NCBI GenBank assembly: GCA_039024295.1
Contig: JBCDIQ010000127.1
Location: 1 to 13,729, forward strand
DNA length: 13,729 nucleotides
Source: JBCDIQ01 sp039024295
GTDB lineage: Bacteria; Bacteroidota; Bacteroidia; J057
Reading direction: 5' to 3'
In this document: one piece after another, positions 6,768-13,685 of the stretch
How positions within the stretch are numbered: position 1 is the stretch's first letter
How the letters are laid out: each line of letters starts with the position of its first letter
Made by a program: the position numbers and the translations under genes
The notes under the pieces: model-generated
Told to the model about the DNA's origin: nothing
Seen by the model: the letters and a program-made list of their open reading frames with translations, nothing else
Database searches by the model: none

Positions 6768-6820
6768 CTAAAACCTAATACCCAACACCTACCCATAACC
6801 CCTAAATCTACCCCTCCCAT
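6768..6820 (+). promoter_or_regulatory. G-free, C-rich leader before the ATP-grasp gene
   Basis: From just after the mazG stop to the ATP-grasp start codon, the plus strand runs 53 bases without one G. It contains five runs of three or four C separated by A/T-rich spacers (CCC, CCC, CCCC, CCCC, CCC), resembling degenerate CCTAA or CCCTAA units. The minus strand therefore has five G runs and could in principle fold as a G-quadruplex, although two spacers are about 8 bases, longer than the standard limit. Whether it regulates the downstream gene or is a decayed simple repeat is unknown. Confidence 0.45.
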
Positions 6821-8102
6821 GAAAAAAATCGGAATCTTACACGGACGTGAAAACTCTTTTCCCCCTGCACTTGTAGAGCGGGTAAACGCCAAAGGTGTAA
6901 AAGGCATCATGGCCGAATCCGTGAGCATTGACAAGGTAGTTCAAGGCGCGTTGAACGAATATGCTGTCATCATCGACCGGATTTCTCAGGATGTTCCTTT
7001 CTATCGCGCATACCTAAAAAATGCGGTCATTGGAGGTACAGCTGTCATCAATAACCCCTTTTGGTGGAGTTCAGATGAGAAGTTTTTTAATAATGCTTTG
7101 TGTACCCGCATTGACGTACCCGTTCCCAAGACGGTGTTACTGCCTTCTCACCATCGTCCGGATGATACCTCTGCAGACTCTTTTCGCAACCTGAAACTTC
7201 CCTTGGATTGGGAGGGCATTTTTGAGTACATCGGTTGGCCCGCCTTTATGAAGCCCCATGCTGGCGGAGGCTGGAAGCATGTGTACAAGCTGGAAAATGA
7301 GCAGGAGTTTTTCGATGCCTACCACAAAACGGGGCAATTGGTGATGATGCTCCAGGAAGCGATTGACTTCAATTACTACTTCCGCTGTTATTACCTGGGG
7401 GGTGACCGGGTTCACATCATGCCCTATGAGCCGCGTAATCCTTTCCATGAACGATACCTGCGCGACATCCCAGAGTACCCAGAAGGTTTATTGGACTATG
7501 TTCATGAATTGGTTCTGAAAATTAACCATGCCCTGGGCTATGAGTTCAATACAGTCGAATTAGCCGTTCGTGATGGCATTCCTTACGCCATTGATTTCTG
7601 TAACCCTGCACCGGATGCGGATTTGTTCTCCGTTGGGGAAGCCAACTTCGAGTGGATCGTAGAAAATGCGGCAAATCTGGCTATTGAGCGGGCCCAGGCA
7701 CAAGAGCCAGGTGAAATCAACCTGAAATGGGGCAGTTTTGTACAGGAATCAGCTGGTGGAATAGCGGAAGCTCCCAAAAAGAAAAAGGGAGGCAAGAAAA
7801 AGACGGGCAAGAAGAAAAAGACCAAGGCCGAAACCCTGGCTGCAATTAAAGAGCGGGCAGAAGAAATAAACTTCGACCGAATTGGAAAGGCAAATGCTTC
7901 TGAGGCAGATGACCTCAAGTTGATCAGCGGTGTCGGTCCCTTTATCGAGGAAAAACTCAACAGCCTGGGCATCTACACCTTTAAGCAAGTCGCAAAATTC
8001 ACCGAGGAAGATGAAACCAAGGTAAACGAAGCGATTGAATTTTTCCCGGGCCGGATCAAGCGGGACAAATGGGCTAAGCAGGCAAAGAAGTTGATGAAAT
8101 AA
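6819..8102 (+). CDS. ATP-grasp enzyme fused to a helix-hairpin-helix (H3TH) domain
   Basis: 427 residues in three parts. Residues 1-300 are an ATP-grasp fold of the glutathione synthase/RimK type: an N-terminal pre-ATP-grasp domain, the nucleotide-binding lysine and glycine loop GWPAFMKPHAGGGWKHVYKL (139-158), LQEAIDFNYYFRCYYLGGD, and the metal-binding end NTVELAVRDGIPYAIDFCNP (E247, D259, N262). Residues 319-336 are a lysine block (PKKKKGGKKKTGKKKKTK). Residues 362-427 are a helix-hairpin-helix domain (DDLKLISGVGPFIEEKLNSL, then FFPGRIKRDKWAKQAKKLM), like the predicted 5' nuclease/H3TH domains and the C-terminal extension of some NuoE proteins. ATP-grasp enzymes join a carboxylate to an amine or thiol through an acyl phosphate; the substrate is not predictable here. 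The basic linker and HhH domain suggest nucleic-acid contact, an inference. It is probably co-transcribed with mazG and ends at a strong terminator. Confidence 0.9.
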   Translation: MKKIGILHGRENSFPPALVERVNAKGVKGIMAESVSIDKVVQGALNEYAVIIDRISQDVPFYRAYLKNAVIGGTAVINNPFWWSSDEKFFNNALCTRIDVPVPKTVLLPSHHRPDDTSADSFRNLKLPLDWEGIFEYIGWPAFMKPHAGGGWKHVYKLENEQEFFDAYHKTGQLVMMLQEAIDFNYYFRCYYLGGDRVHIMPYEPRNPFHERYLRDIPEYPEGLLDYVHELVLKINHALGYEFNTVELAVRDGIPYAIDFCNPAPDADLFSVGEANFEWIVENAANLAIERAQAQEPGEINLKWGSFVQESAGGIAEAPKKKKGGKKKTGKKKKTKAETLAAIKERAEEINFDRIGKANASEADDLKLISGVGPFIEEKLNSLGIYTFKQVAKFTEEDETKVNEAIEFFPGRIKRDKWAKQAKKLMK

Positions 8103-8125
8103 TTTTCATTGGCATCAAAACCAGG

Positions 8126-8158
8126 ACTCCCGGAACACAAGTCCGGGAGTTTATATCT
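8126..8158 (+). terminator. Rho-independent terminator after the ATP-grasp gene
   Basis: A perfect 9-bp stem, ACTCCCGGA pairing with TCCGGGAGT, with a 7-base loop (ACACAAG) followed by the T-rich TTATATCT, 24 bp after the stop codon. The GC-rich stem is convincing; the T tract is interrupted by A residues, so termination may be partial. It closes the mazG/ATP-grasp transcription unit. Confidence 0.85.
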
Positions 8159-8227
8159 ATAGTTCACCAAGTCAGAATTTGTGATCGTTAGAGATTTTAC
8201 GGGTCAACTCTCATTATCCTGCATAAA

Positions 8228-8461
8228 ATGTACCTCCAGTCTTTGACCGGAGAAGAACACACCGTTCAGATAACGGCAGTAAATGGTTCGTTGCTCATCC
8301 TAAATTTTCACAAAACTTGCCTTGGTCGAATAAAGGTCGAAGTGGAAACAGAAGTCGGTGTTGACAATAGCCTGAGAAGTTCATGTCAATTAAAATTGCC
8401 ACCTGGAGTAACCAGGCGGCAAATGAATAATAATCAGGTAGAAAGGTGGTGGATCATTTAG
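8228..8461 (+). CDS. Small hypothetical ORF, doubtful
   Basis: A 77-codon frame with an ATG start in the otherwise empty stretch between the terminator at 8126 and the end of the SDR gene. The product would begin MYLQSLTGEEHTVQITAVNG and end NNNQVERWWII, with no signal peptide or membrane helix. I recognise no family. Its stop overlaps the convergent SDR stop by 4 bp. There is no TAnnTTTG promoter or clear ribosome-binding site. In its favour, the codon choice is not obviously aberrant and it fills the gap neatly; against it, it is short and lacks any recognisable motif. If it is not real, 8159-8457 holds nothing I can identify. Confidence 0.35.
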   Translation: MYLQSLTGEEHTVQITAVNGSLLILNFHKTCLGRIKVEVETEVGVDNSLRSSCQLKLPPGVTRRQMNNNQVERWWII

Positions 8462-9204
8462 GCGGTCAGGCCACCATCCAGCACAAATGTGCCGCCTGTG
8501 GAATAGCTGGCCTCTTCGCTCAATAGAAAGAAGACCATATTCGCTACTTCTTCCTCCTGTCCATACCTGGAAAGGGGAATTTGTTGTTCATACCCCTGGC
8601 GTATCTGTTCAGAATCTGCGCCAAGACCTGATTCCAGACTTTCCATCATTCTGCTGTCGATGGGGCCAGGATGAACGGTGTTAACCCGTATCCCTTTGGC
8701 GGAAGCTTCCAGAGCAGCCGTACGCATAATGCCAATGGTGGCATGCTTACTCGTGATGTAAGGGGTCATGCCCGGGGTACCTCGAAGCCCTGCGACCGAA
8801 GAAGTGATGACAACGCTTCCACCTTCATTCATACGTTTGAGCACATGTTTCATCCCGAGGACTACCCCATACACATTGACCCTCATTACCTTGTCAAAAT
8901 CGTCTATGTCTAATTCTGTCAGCGGCGCAACGCTTCCTTCCACACCTGCATTGTTAAAGAAGAAGTCTATCCCCCCAAATTTTTCCAGTGTTGTGATTAC
9001 GTAGTTTTGAACGTCTGGCTCCTTCGTGACATCTGCGGTGCACCAGGCAACGCGGTCACTGCCTAATTCTGCTGCCTTTGCTGCTAGTGCCTCCTCGTTC
9101 AAGTCGACTAGCATCACATTGGCACCAGCCTCGACAAACTTCCGGGCGGTGGCAAATCCAATTTCTCCTGCTGCTCCGGTGATGATGATTGTTTTGTTTT
9201 TCAT
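8458..9204 (-). CDS. SDR-family NAD(P)-dependent oxidoreductase
   Basis: Classical short-chain dehydrogenase/reductase of 248 residues, the usual length. It has the Rossmann glycine motif TGAAGEIG (9-16), an acidic residue ending strand 2 (D34 in VMLVDLN) that favours NAD over NADP, the NNAG motif (84-87), N110, the catalytic serine (S136 in VVITSSVAG), and the YxxxK pair Y149 and K153 (PYITSKHA). The segment IRVNTVHPGPIDSRM and the end FVLDGGLTA are also typical. The catalytic tetrad is complete, so it should be active on an alcohol or ketone, but the substrate cannot be told from sequence. A small Rho_N-like gene lies 63 bp upstream on the same strand and may be read first on the same transcript. 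The stop overlaps the doubtful small ORF on the other strand. Confidence 0.95.
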   Translation of the reverse strand: MKNKTIIITGAAGEIGFATARKFVEAGANVMLVDLNEEALAAKAAELGSDRVAWCTADVTKEPDVQNYVITTLEKFGGIDFFFNNAGVEGSVAPLTELDIDDFDKVMRVNVYGVVLGMKHVLKRMNEGGSVVITSSVAGLRGTPGMTPYITSKHATIGIMRTAALEASAKGIRVNTVHPGPIDSRMMESLESGLGADSEQIRQGYEQQIPLSRYGQEEEVANMVFFLLSEEASYSTGGTFVLDGGLTA

Positions 9205-9267
9205 GTGGCTAAATGGTTAAGTTAAAAAAGGGTTGAGGGTGAATAAATTTCGAATACTAAACTATTA

Positions 9268-9504
9268 TTAATCTTCTCGTAATGCTTCTATCAGTTCTTC
9301 TTTGGTCATGGTCGAACGACCGTCAATGCCGACTTTTTTAGCCTGCTCGTACAGCTCTTTCTTGGTTCTTTCTTCATAAGGACTCGCTTCCCCTCCTTTT
9401 TTACCACTGTCAGGTGTATTGACGATCCTGGCTGCTTTTGACTTGCTATACCCTTTCTCACGCAGTGCTTCGTATTGTTCTTCATTTTTGATTGATGATC
9501 TCAT
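9268..9504 (-). CDS. Small Rho_N-like/DUF7218-type protein
   Basis: 78-residue, highly charged soluble protein. The N-terminal half, MRSSIKNEEQYEALREKGYS followed by KSKAARIVNTP, is a pattern I recognise from small conserved bacterial proteins (DUF7218-like) in which the residues KSKAARI are nearly fixed. A glycine/lysine hinge (DSGKKGGEASPYEE) follows. The C-terminal part TKKELYEQAKKVGI followed by GRSTMTKEELIEAL (47-75) resembles the Rho termination factor N-terminal (SAP-like) helix-extended-loop-helix, which can bind nucleic acids. The exact role is unknown; small proteins of this kind are often linked with stress or DNA-protection loci, but nothing here proves it. ATG at 9504, with a good -7 promoter element 22 bp upstream. 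Confidence 0.85.
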   Translation of the reverse strand: MRSSIKNEEQYEALREKGYSKSKAARIVNTPDSGKKGGEASPYEERTKKELYEQAKKVGIDGRSTMTKEELIEALRED

Positions 9505-9525
9505 TTTGACTATTTATTTTTTATA

Positions 9526-9533
9526 CAAACGTA
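9526..9533 (-). promoter_or_regulatory. Bacteroidota -7 element before the Rho_N-like gene
   Basis: On the minus strand TACGTTTG matches TAnnTTTG exactly. Transcription would start near 9522, leaving a leader of about 18 bases before the ATG at 9504. No clear TTTG -33 box is found at 19-20 bp upstream. It could drive both the small gene and the SDR gene. Confidence 0.5.
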
Positions 9534-9635
9534 AGAATCTGTTTTTGGTTACTTTTTGTCCATATTTAGCTAGTTTATGTAAAAAAAATAAACAATTAAT
9601 ATGTTTTTTCGTATGTATTAGAAAAAATAATAAAC

Positions 9636-10709
9636 ATGCGTAAACGAAAGAAAGCAGTAATAATCATTGGGGTACTGGTATTCGCACTTGTTGGGTTGAG
9701 GATATATCTGCCTCATTGGTTGACGGGGTATATCAACACAACCTTAAATGAAGTTGAAGGGTACACGGGCAGTATTTCAGGAGTAGATATTTCTCTGATC
9801 CAAGGATTGTACACCATTCATGATTTGCGCATTGAGCAGGAAACAGGCGACTCACCCGTTCCTTTTATTGCTGCTGATCACCTGGACTTTTCGATAGAAT
9901 GGAGGGCATTACTCAATGGCAGGGTAGTGGGGGAAATTGATGCGTACAATCCCAATCTGAATTTTGTACTGGAAGATGGAGCTGAGACAGAAAATGCGCA
10001 AACAGGAACAGAGGTTGACTGGACAAAACCCATCAAAAAACTGATGCCTTTGACCATCAACAGATTTGGAATAAACGATGGAAAAGTGAGTTACAGAGAT
10101 TTCAAATCAAATCCTCCGATAGACATTTACATACATCAACTGCAGGCGGAAGCCACCAACCTAAGCAACGTCACAAATGCGCAGAATCCATTGCCCAGTG
10201 AACTATCAGCACAAGGTGTTTCTGTTGGCGGCGGTGCATTAGCAATCAAAGGAAGGCTCAATGTGCTCCAGCAAATTCCTGACATGGACTATGAGCTAAC
10301 ATTTGAAGAAGCTGACTTGTCAGCTTTTAACGACCTGGCAAGAGCCTACGCCTTCGTAGATGTGGAGCGGGGAAATTTGTCTATCTATAATGAACTTGCT
10401 GTGCAGAACGGCGAAATCCAAGGATATGTCAAACCCGTTATCACGGATCTGAAAATGATCAAACTTTCAGAGGATATTCAACAGCCCGTCCAGATGCTAT
10501 GGGAAGGAGTTGCAGGGGTGTTGACAGAAATATTTGAGAACCAGCCGCAAGATCAGTTTGCCACCAAGGCACCTTTATCAGGTAACTTAGAAGAAGTTGA
10601 AACCCAAGTTTGGCCCACGATTTTCGGAATCGTCAAAAACGCATTTTTCAAGGCAGTTACCCGAAAAGTAGAAGGTTCGGTGGATTTTAACAGCCTTGCT
10701 GCAGCGTAA
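9636..10709 (+). CDS. AsmA-like/DUF748-type membrane-anchored protein
   Basis: 357 residues with a basic N terminus (MRKRKK) and one membrane helix at about 7-25 (AVIIIGVLVFALVGLRIYL), so most of the chain is in the periplasm. The mature part opens with the pattern YINTTLNEVEGYTGSISGVD, then YTIHDLRIEQ and FIAADHLDFSIEWRALLNGR with VVGEIDAYNPNLNFV. This alternation of short strands is typical of the AsmA/DUF748 group, large beta-groove envelope proteins related to lipid-transport or assembly factors. At 357 residues it is shorter than canonical AsmA (about 600) and corresponds to one DUF748-like unit. The C-terminal part mentions no known catalytic motif. Start ATG 9636. The region 9505-9635 before it is very AT-rich and holds no clear plus-strand promoter match. 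It converges on the three-helix membrane protein gene, 15 bp away. Confidence 0.8.
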   Translation: MRKRKKAVIIIGVLVFALVGLRIYLPHWLTGYINTTLNEVEGYTGSISGVDISLIQGLYTIHDLRIEQETGDSPVPFIAADHLDFSIEWRALLNGRVVGEIDAYNPNLNFVLEDGAETENAQTGTEVDWTKPIKKLMPLTINRFGINDGKVSYRDFKSNPPIDIYIHQLQAEATNLSNVTNAQNPLPSELSAQGVSVGGGALAIKGRLNVLQQIPDMDYELTFEEADLSAFNDLARAYAFVDVERGNLSIYNELAVQNGEIQGYVKPVITDLKMIKLSEDIQQPVQMLWEGVAGVLTEIFENQPQDQFATKAPLSGNLEEVETQVWPTIFGIVKNAFFKAVTRKVEGSVDFNSLAAA

Positions 10710-10724
10710 AAGAGAACAGGAAAA

Positions 10725-11072
10725 TCATACCTGTACACTCCGCCGGGTTTTGTACAGAACACCAATATTGACCAGATGCACCACGCCTAAAATCAACATT
10801 AAACTACCCAGGCGAATGCTGAGTCGCTCTACCAAGTGCTCAGGTCCCAAAACCTCACTACCTGTATTCATGGTAAAAGTGATATACCCAATGTTCAGGA
10901 GATAAAAGCCCATCAACAGCAGTCGGTTAACGCTATCTGCAAGAATTTCTTTTTGCCGGAATATCTCAATCAAAAAGGGACGACCATTTTTAAACAGGCT
11001 GTGACCCACGATCATGGTGATCGCAACACTAACAGGCAGGTAAATCGTGTAGAAAATGAGGGTATAACTCAT
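10725..11072 (-). CDS. Small three-helix integral membrane protein, unknown function
   Basis: 115 residues with three predicted membrane helices: about 6-27 (IFYTIYLPVSVAITMIVGHS), 51-68 (LLLMGFYLLNIGYITFTM) and 86-107 (LGSLMLILGVVHLVNIGVLY). A short charged loop (GRPFLIEIFRQKEILADSVN) separates helices 1 and 2, and a basic tail (KTRRSVQV) follows helix 3. There is no signal peptide and no motif I can assign. The hydrophobic helices on this strand are far more convincing than the soluble frame on the opposite strand (10836-11309), so I call this one. It ends tail-to-tail with the AsmA-like gene; the upstream region 11073-11336 is discussed separately. Confidence 0.75.
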   Translation of the reverse strand: MSYTLIFYTIYLPVSVAITMIVGHSLFKNGRPFLIEIFRQKEILADSVNRLLLMGFYLLNIGYITFTMNTGSEVLGPEHLVERLSIRLGSLMLILGVVHLVNIGVLYKTRRSVQV

Positions 11073-11336
11073 GACAGGAGGGTTAAGGTTTTCTTTCTTT
11101 CAATTTATACTGAAAGTTTTGAACTATGGTTTCGCATAGTGTTATTTTTTTATGAAAAATTGGTAAAGCCCTCACAAACTGGCAGTTGTTACGTATACTT
11201 GTTCATCAGATTGATAGAATTTTGGTCTTCCGAAGGAAACATTCCCAAATCTATATATGATTGTGCGTTCATTTGTAGATATTTGGAAGGCGAAACCCTG
11301 GCAAACTGATATCTACCATTCATTCTGCTTATCGAT
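11073..11336. other. Divergent intergenic region with an inverted repeat
   Basis: 264 bp between the divergent membrane-protein and HAD genes, AT-rich, with no credible gene. It must contain both promoters, yet neither strand shows an exact TAnnTTTG element at a suitable place; GATATTTG at 11278-11285, one mismatch, is the closest on the plus strand. ACTATG and CATAGT (11123-11128 and 11135-11140) form a perfect inverted repeat around 6 bp, followed on the plus strand by GTTATTTTTTTAT. This could be an operator for the membrane-protein gene or a weak terminator for plus-strand transcripts. Confidence 0.4.
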
Positions 11337-12038
11337 ATGCAAATTAAACTGACGATTTTTGACTTAGTGGGCACGACGGTGTATGACGACGGATTTGTTA
11401 AACATACATTGTTCGATACCCTCCGTGACCACGGGGTTTTTGTGGGTTGGGAGTCCATAGGCCGGGTAATGGGGTTGGCAAGCCCTCAGGCCATAGAACG
11501 CCTCACAGAGCTTAGGCTGGGTTCTGACAAGGAGTTTGAGAAGGCCAAGATGGAAGAGATTTATCAGGACTTCTTGAGCCGGATGAAGCATTTCTACCTG
11601 AGCGATCCCCAAGTATGTGAGATTGAAGGAACAACTGAACTGTTTCAGCACCTTCGGGAGTCCGGCATTAAAATTGGCGTCGAAACGGGCCTTGACCGCC
11701 AGGTGACGGATGCGATCCTGAATCGCCTGGGCTGGTACGACAAAATTGACTTTAGTGTATCTTCGGATGACGTGAAACTTGGTCGCCCTTCTCCGGACAT
11801 GATTTTCAAAGCCATGGAAATGGCAGGGATTTCTGATCCCCTTGAAGTCATGAAGGTCGGTGATACCATTTATGACATCATTCAAGGAAATGCGGCTGGC
11901 TGTGGCATTGTGGTGGGGGTTACAACAGGCTCTTATTTACGCGAAGAGTTAGCAGTATATAACTGTACCCGCATTTTGGAGAGCCTGACTGAGCTTCCCG
12001 CCCAGCTCAACAGCGGAAAACTGGTCCTGGAGGCATAA
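11337..12038 (+). CDS. Phosphonatase-like HAD-family hydrolase (PhnX-like)
   Basis: 233-residue haloacid dehalogenase-superfamily enzyme with a helical cap inserted after motif I. Motif I is IFDLVGTTVYDDG with nucleophile D9; motif II is IKIGVETGLDRQVTDAIL (T117); motif III uses K147 (VKLGRPSPDMI); motif IV is VMKVGDTIYDIIQGNAAG (D176, D180). The DxVGTT form of motif I and the GRPSPDMIF segment point to the clade next to phosphonoacetaldehyde hydrolase (PhnX). Position +2 is V11 instead of the usual general-acid Asp; PhnX itself has Ala there. The cap segment MGLASPQAIERL (45-56) aligns with PhnX MGLLKxDH, but the Schiff-base lysine is replaced by serine (S49), so the PhnX reaction is unlikely. 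The substrate is unknown, and no phosphonate genes are nearby. ATG at 11337; 80 bp separate it from the M28 peptidase gene, which has its own -7 element. Confidence 0.88.
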   Translation: MQIKLTIFDLVGTTVYDDGFVKHTLFDTLRDHGVFVGWESIGRVMGLASPQAIERLTELRLGSDKEFEKAKMEEIYQDFLSRMKHFYLSDPQVCEIEGTTELFQHLRESGIKIGVETGLDRQVTDAILNRLGWYDKIDFSVSSDDVKLGRPSPDMIFKAMEMAGISDPLEVMKVGDTIYDIIQGNAAGCGIVVGVTTGSYLREELAVYNCTRILESLTELPAQLNSGKLVLEA

Positions 12039-12089
12039 ATCCGAGGATTTCTCGCAAGTTGTCCCCTGTTTTCCCATCTGATTGCGCTT

Positions 12090-12097
12090 TATATTTG
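12090..12097 (+). promoter_or_regulatory. Bacteroidota -7 element before the M28 peptidase gene
   Basis: TATATTTG matches TAnnTTTG exactly. A start of transcription near 12101 would leave a leader of about 18 bases before the ATG at 12119. The -33 box is not clear (TGTTTTC lies at about the right distance). It supports ATG 12119 over the upstream in-frame TTG at 12059. Confidence 0.5.
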
Positions 12098-12118
12098 TGG
12101 CCATTCAAATATGAACCT

Positions 12119-13672
12119 ATGCGCAACTCGATTTTTGGGATGATTTTTTGTTTCCTTATTCCAGTTTTGGTGAAGGGACAAGATCATCCAGTAACTCTTT
12201 ATGCAGAATCTATAAACGGAGCCGAGATGAAGGCTCATTTGTCCTTTCTGGCAGACGATTTACTGGAAGGCAGGGAAACAGGTGAACGGGGACAGCACCT
12301 TGCGGGGCAATACATTGCAGCCCAGTTTGCCAAGTTCGGACTTGACCCGGGGGTTCCCGAGCCCCTCTCCTACCACATGCCTTATTACCTGATCAATCGA
12401 AAAATTGAATCATTGAATATGGTACTTGGGAGAAAGACTTACGAGTTTCGTCGGAATTTTTTCACGTTTGGCGCATATGGAACTCCATCAGAATTAAATG
12501 GAGATTTTGTTTTTGCCGGATATGGGCTGAAAGGAGATGGATACGACAACCTTAGTGGCCTGGACCTTTCAGGAAAGATAGCCTTGATCTTTTCCGGCGG
12601 CCCTGGTTCAGATGGAACTCAGCCCCTCAGGGTTCAGGTGCAGGAGTGGTTCGAACGCGCCAAAAACCTCAAAGCAGCAGGTGCCACGGGCGCATTTGTG
12701 ATGCTACCGGATACTATTTATGATAAACTGGCACCTTATGCCCGGAAAAGGAGCGTACTCACTGCATCCGACCAACAGGGGAAGTTTCCCTATTTCTACC
12801 TATCGGAAGGCATGGCCACAGATCTGTTGAAATATGCTAAAACCACGCCTGAAAAACTCAAATCAGAGCTTTCAGTTTCTCCCAAGCCTACCGCCCTCAG
12901 CTTTCGCAAGCTTAAATTTGATTATCAGGCTGACATTACCCAAAAGGATGTGGAAGCCTCCAATGTGTTGGGGTACCTTGAAGGGACAGATAAAAAGGAA
13001 GAGTTGTTGGTAATTACGGCCCACTACGACCACTTGGGCAAAAAGAAGAACAAAGTTTACAACGGCGCTGATGATGACGGCTCGGGAACCTCTGCCCTAC
13101 TGGAACTTGCAGAAGCTTTTTCACTTGCAGCTAAAGCAGGTACGCGTCCACGGAGAAGTATCCTGTTTATGGCAGTTTCAGGCGAAGAAAAAGGGCTGCT
13201 CGGTTCTGCCTATTATACCGATAACCCCATTTATCCCCTTGAGAATACCGTTTCGAACCTAAACATTGACATGATCGGTAGAATAGACAAAGAGTATGAG
13301 GGAACGAAAGATTCTGTGAATTATGTGTATGTGATTGGCTCCGATAAACTCAGCACCGAGCTTCATCAACTCAGTGAAGCAGCCAATGAGCAGCATTCCG
13401 GGCTGATTCTTGATTATCGGTACAATGATGAGGACGACCCCAACCGCTATTACTATCGATCAGACCATTACAATTTTGCCAAAAATAAAATTCCGGTGAT
13501 CTTCTATTTCACCGGTGTTCACAAAGACTACCATCGTCCAACTGATACCCTGGAAAAGCTGCATTATGGCAAGATGCAACGAATCACTCGATTGGTTTTT
13601 CACACCGCCTGGGAGATCGCAAATCGCGATAGCCGCCCAGCAGTCAATGTGGAGCAACGAGAAGGGGACTAA
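12119..13672 (+). CDS. Secreted M28-family zinc peptidase with PA-like insert
   Basis: Exported aminopeptidase-type metalloprotease, 517 residues from ATG 12119. A signal peptide (MRNSIFGMIFCFLIPVLVKG) precedes QDHP. The segment MKAHLSFLADDLLEGRETGE is the usual start of this subfamily. Residues about 120-240 resemble a protease-associated (PA) domain (LSGKIALIFSGGPGS, then LKAAGATGAFVML). The M28 catalytic part follows with both zinc sites: H302 and D304 (ITAHYDHLG), bridging D319 (NGADDDGSGT), catalytic and ligand glutamates E356 and E357 (VSGEEKGLLGS), D384 (LNIDMIGR) and H472 (DYHRPTDT). All expected ligands are present, so it should be active in the periplasm or outside, releasing N-terminal residues from peptides. 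No C-terminal secretion (Por sorting) domain is seen. A TTG at 12059 would add 20 residues that do not fit a signal peptide. Confidence 0.95.
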   Translation: MRNSIFGMIFCFLIPVLVKGQDHPVTLYAESINGAEMKAHLSFLADDLLEGRETGERGQHLAGQYIAAQFAKFGLDPGVPEPLSYHMPYYLINRKIESLNMVLGRKTYEFRRNFFTFGAYGTPSELNGDFVFAGYGLKGDGYDNLSGLDLSGKIALIFSGGPGSDGTQPLRVQVQEWFERAKNLKAAGATGAFVMLPDTIYDKLAPYARKRSVLTASDQQGKFPYFYLSEGMATDLLKYAKTTPEKLKSELSVSPKPTALSFRKLKFDYQADITQKDVEASNVLGYLEGTDKKEELLVITAHYDHLGKKKNKVYNGADDDGSGTSALLELAEAFSLAAKAGTRPRRSILFMAVSGEEKGLLGSAYYTDNPIYPLENTVSNLNIDMIGRIDKEYEGTKDSVNYVYVIGSDKLSTELHQLSEAANEQHSGLILDYRYNDEDDPNRYYYRSDHYNFAKNKIPVIFYFTGVHKDYHRPTDTLEKLHYGKMQRITRLVFHTAWEIANRDSRPAVNVEQREGD

Positions 13673-13685
13673 ACAAGGTAATCCG

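Noticed and set aside
7776..7849. A-rich lysine codons (AAA AAG repeats) in the ATP-grasp gene as a programmed -1 frameshift site that would end translation at TAA 7847-7849
   Set aside because: No proper X XXY YYZ heptamer is in frame (the codons before AAA AAG end in C or G), no downstream stem-loop was seen, and the zero frame encodes a good HhH domain.
10716..10734. ACAGG/CCTGT hairpin between the convergent AsmA-like and membrane-protein genes as a terminator
   Set aside because: Only a 5-bp stem with a 9-base loop and no T tract on either strand.
10836..11309. Long plus-strand open frame overlapping the three-helix membrane protein gene
   Set aside because: Its product has no family pattern and uneven composition, whereas the minus strand encodes a coherent three-helix membrane protein starting with ATG.
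12042..12054. CGAG-GATTT-CTCG hairpin after the HAD gene as a terminator
   Set aside because: The stem is 4 bp and no T run follows.
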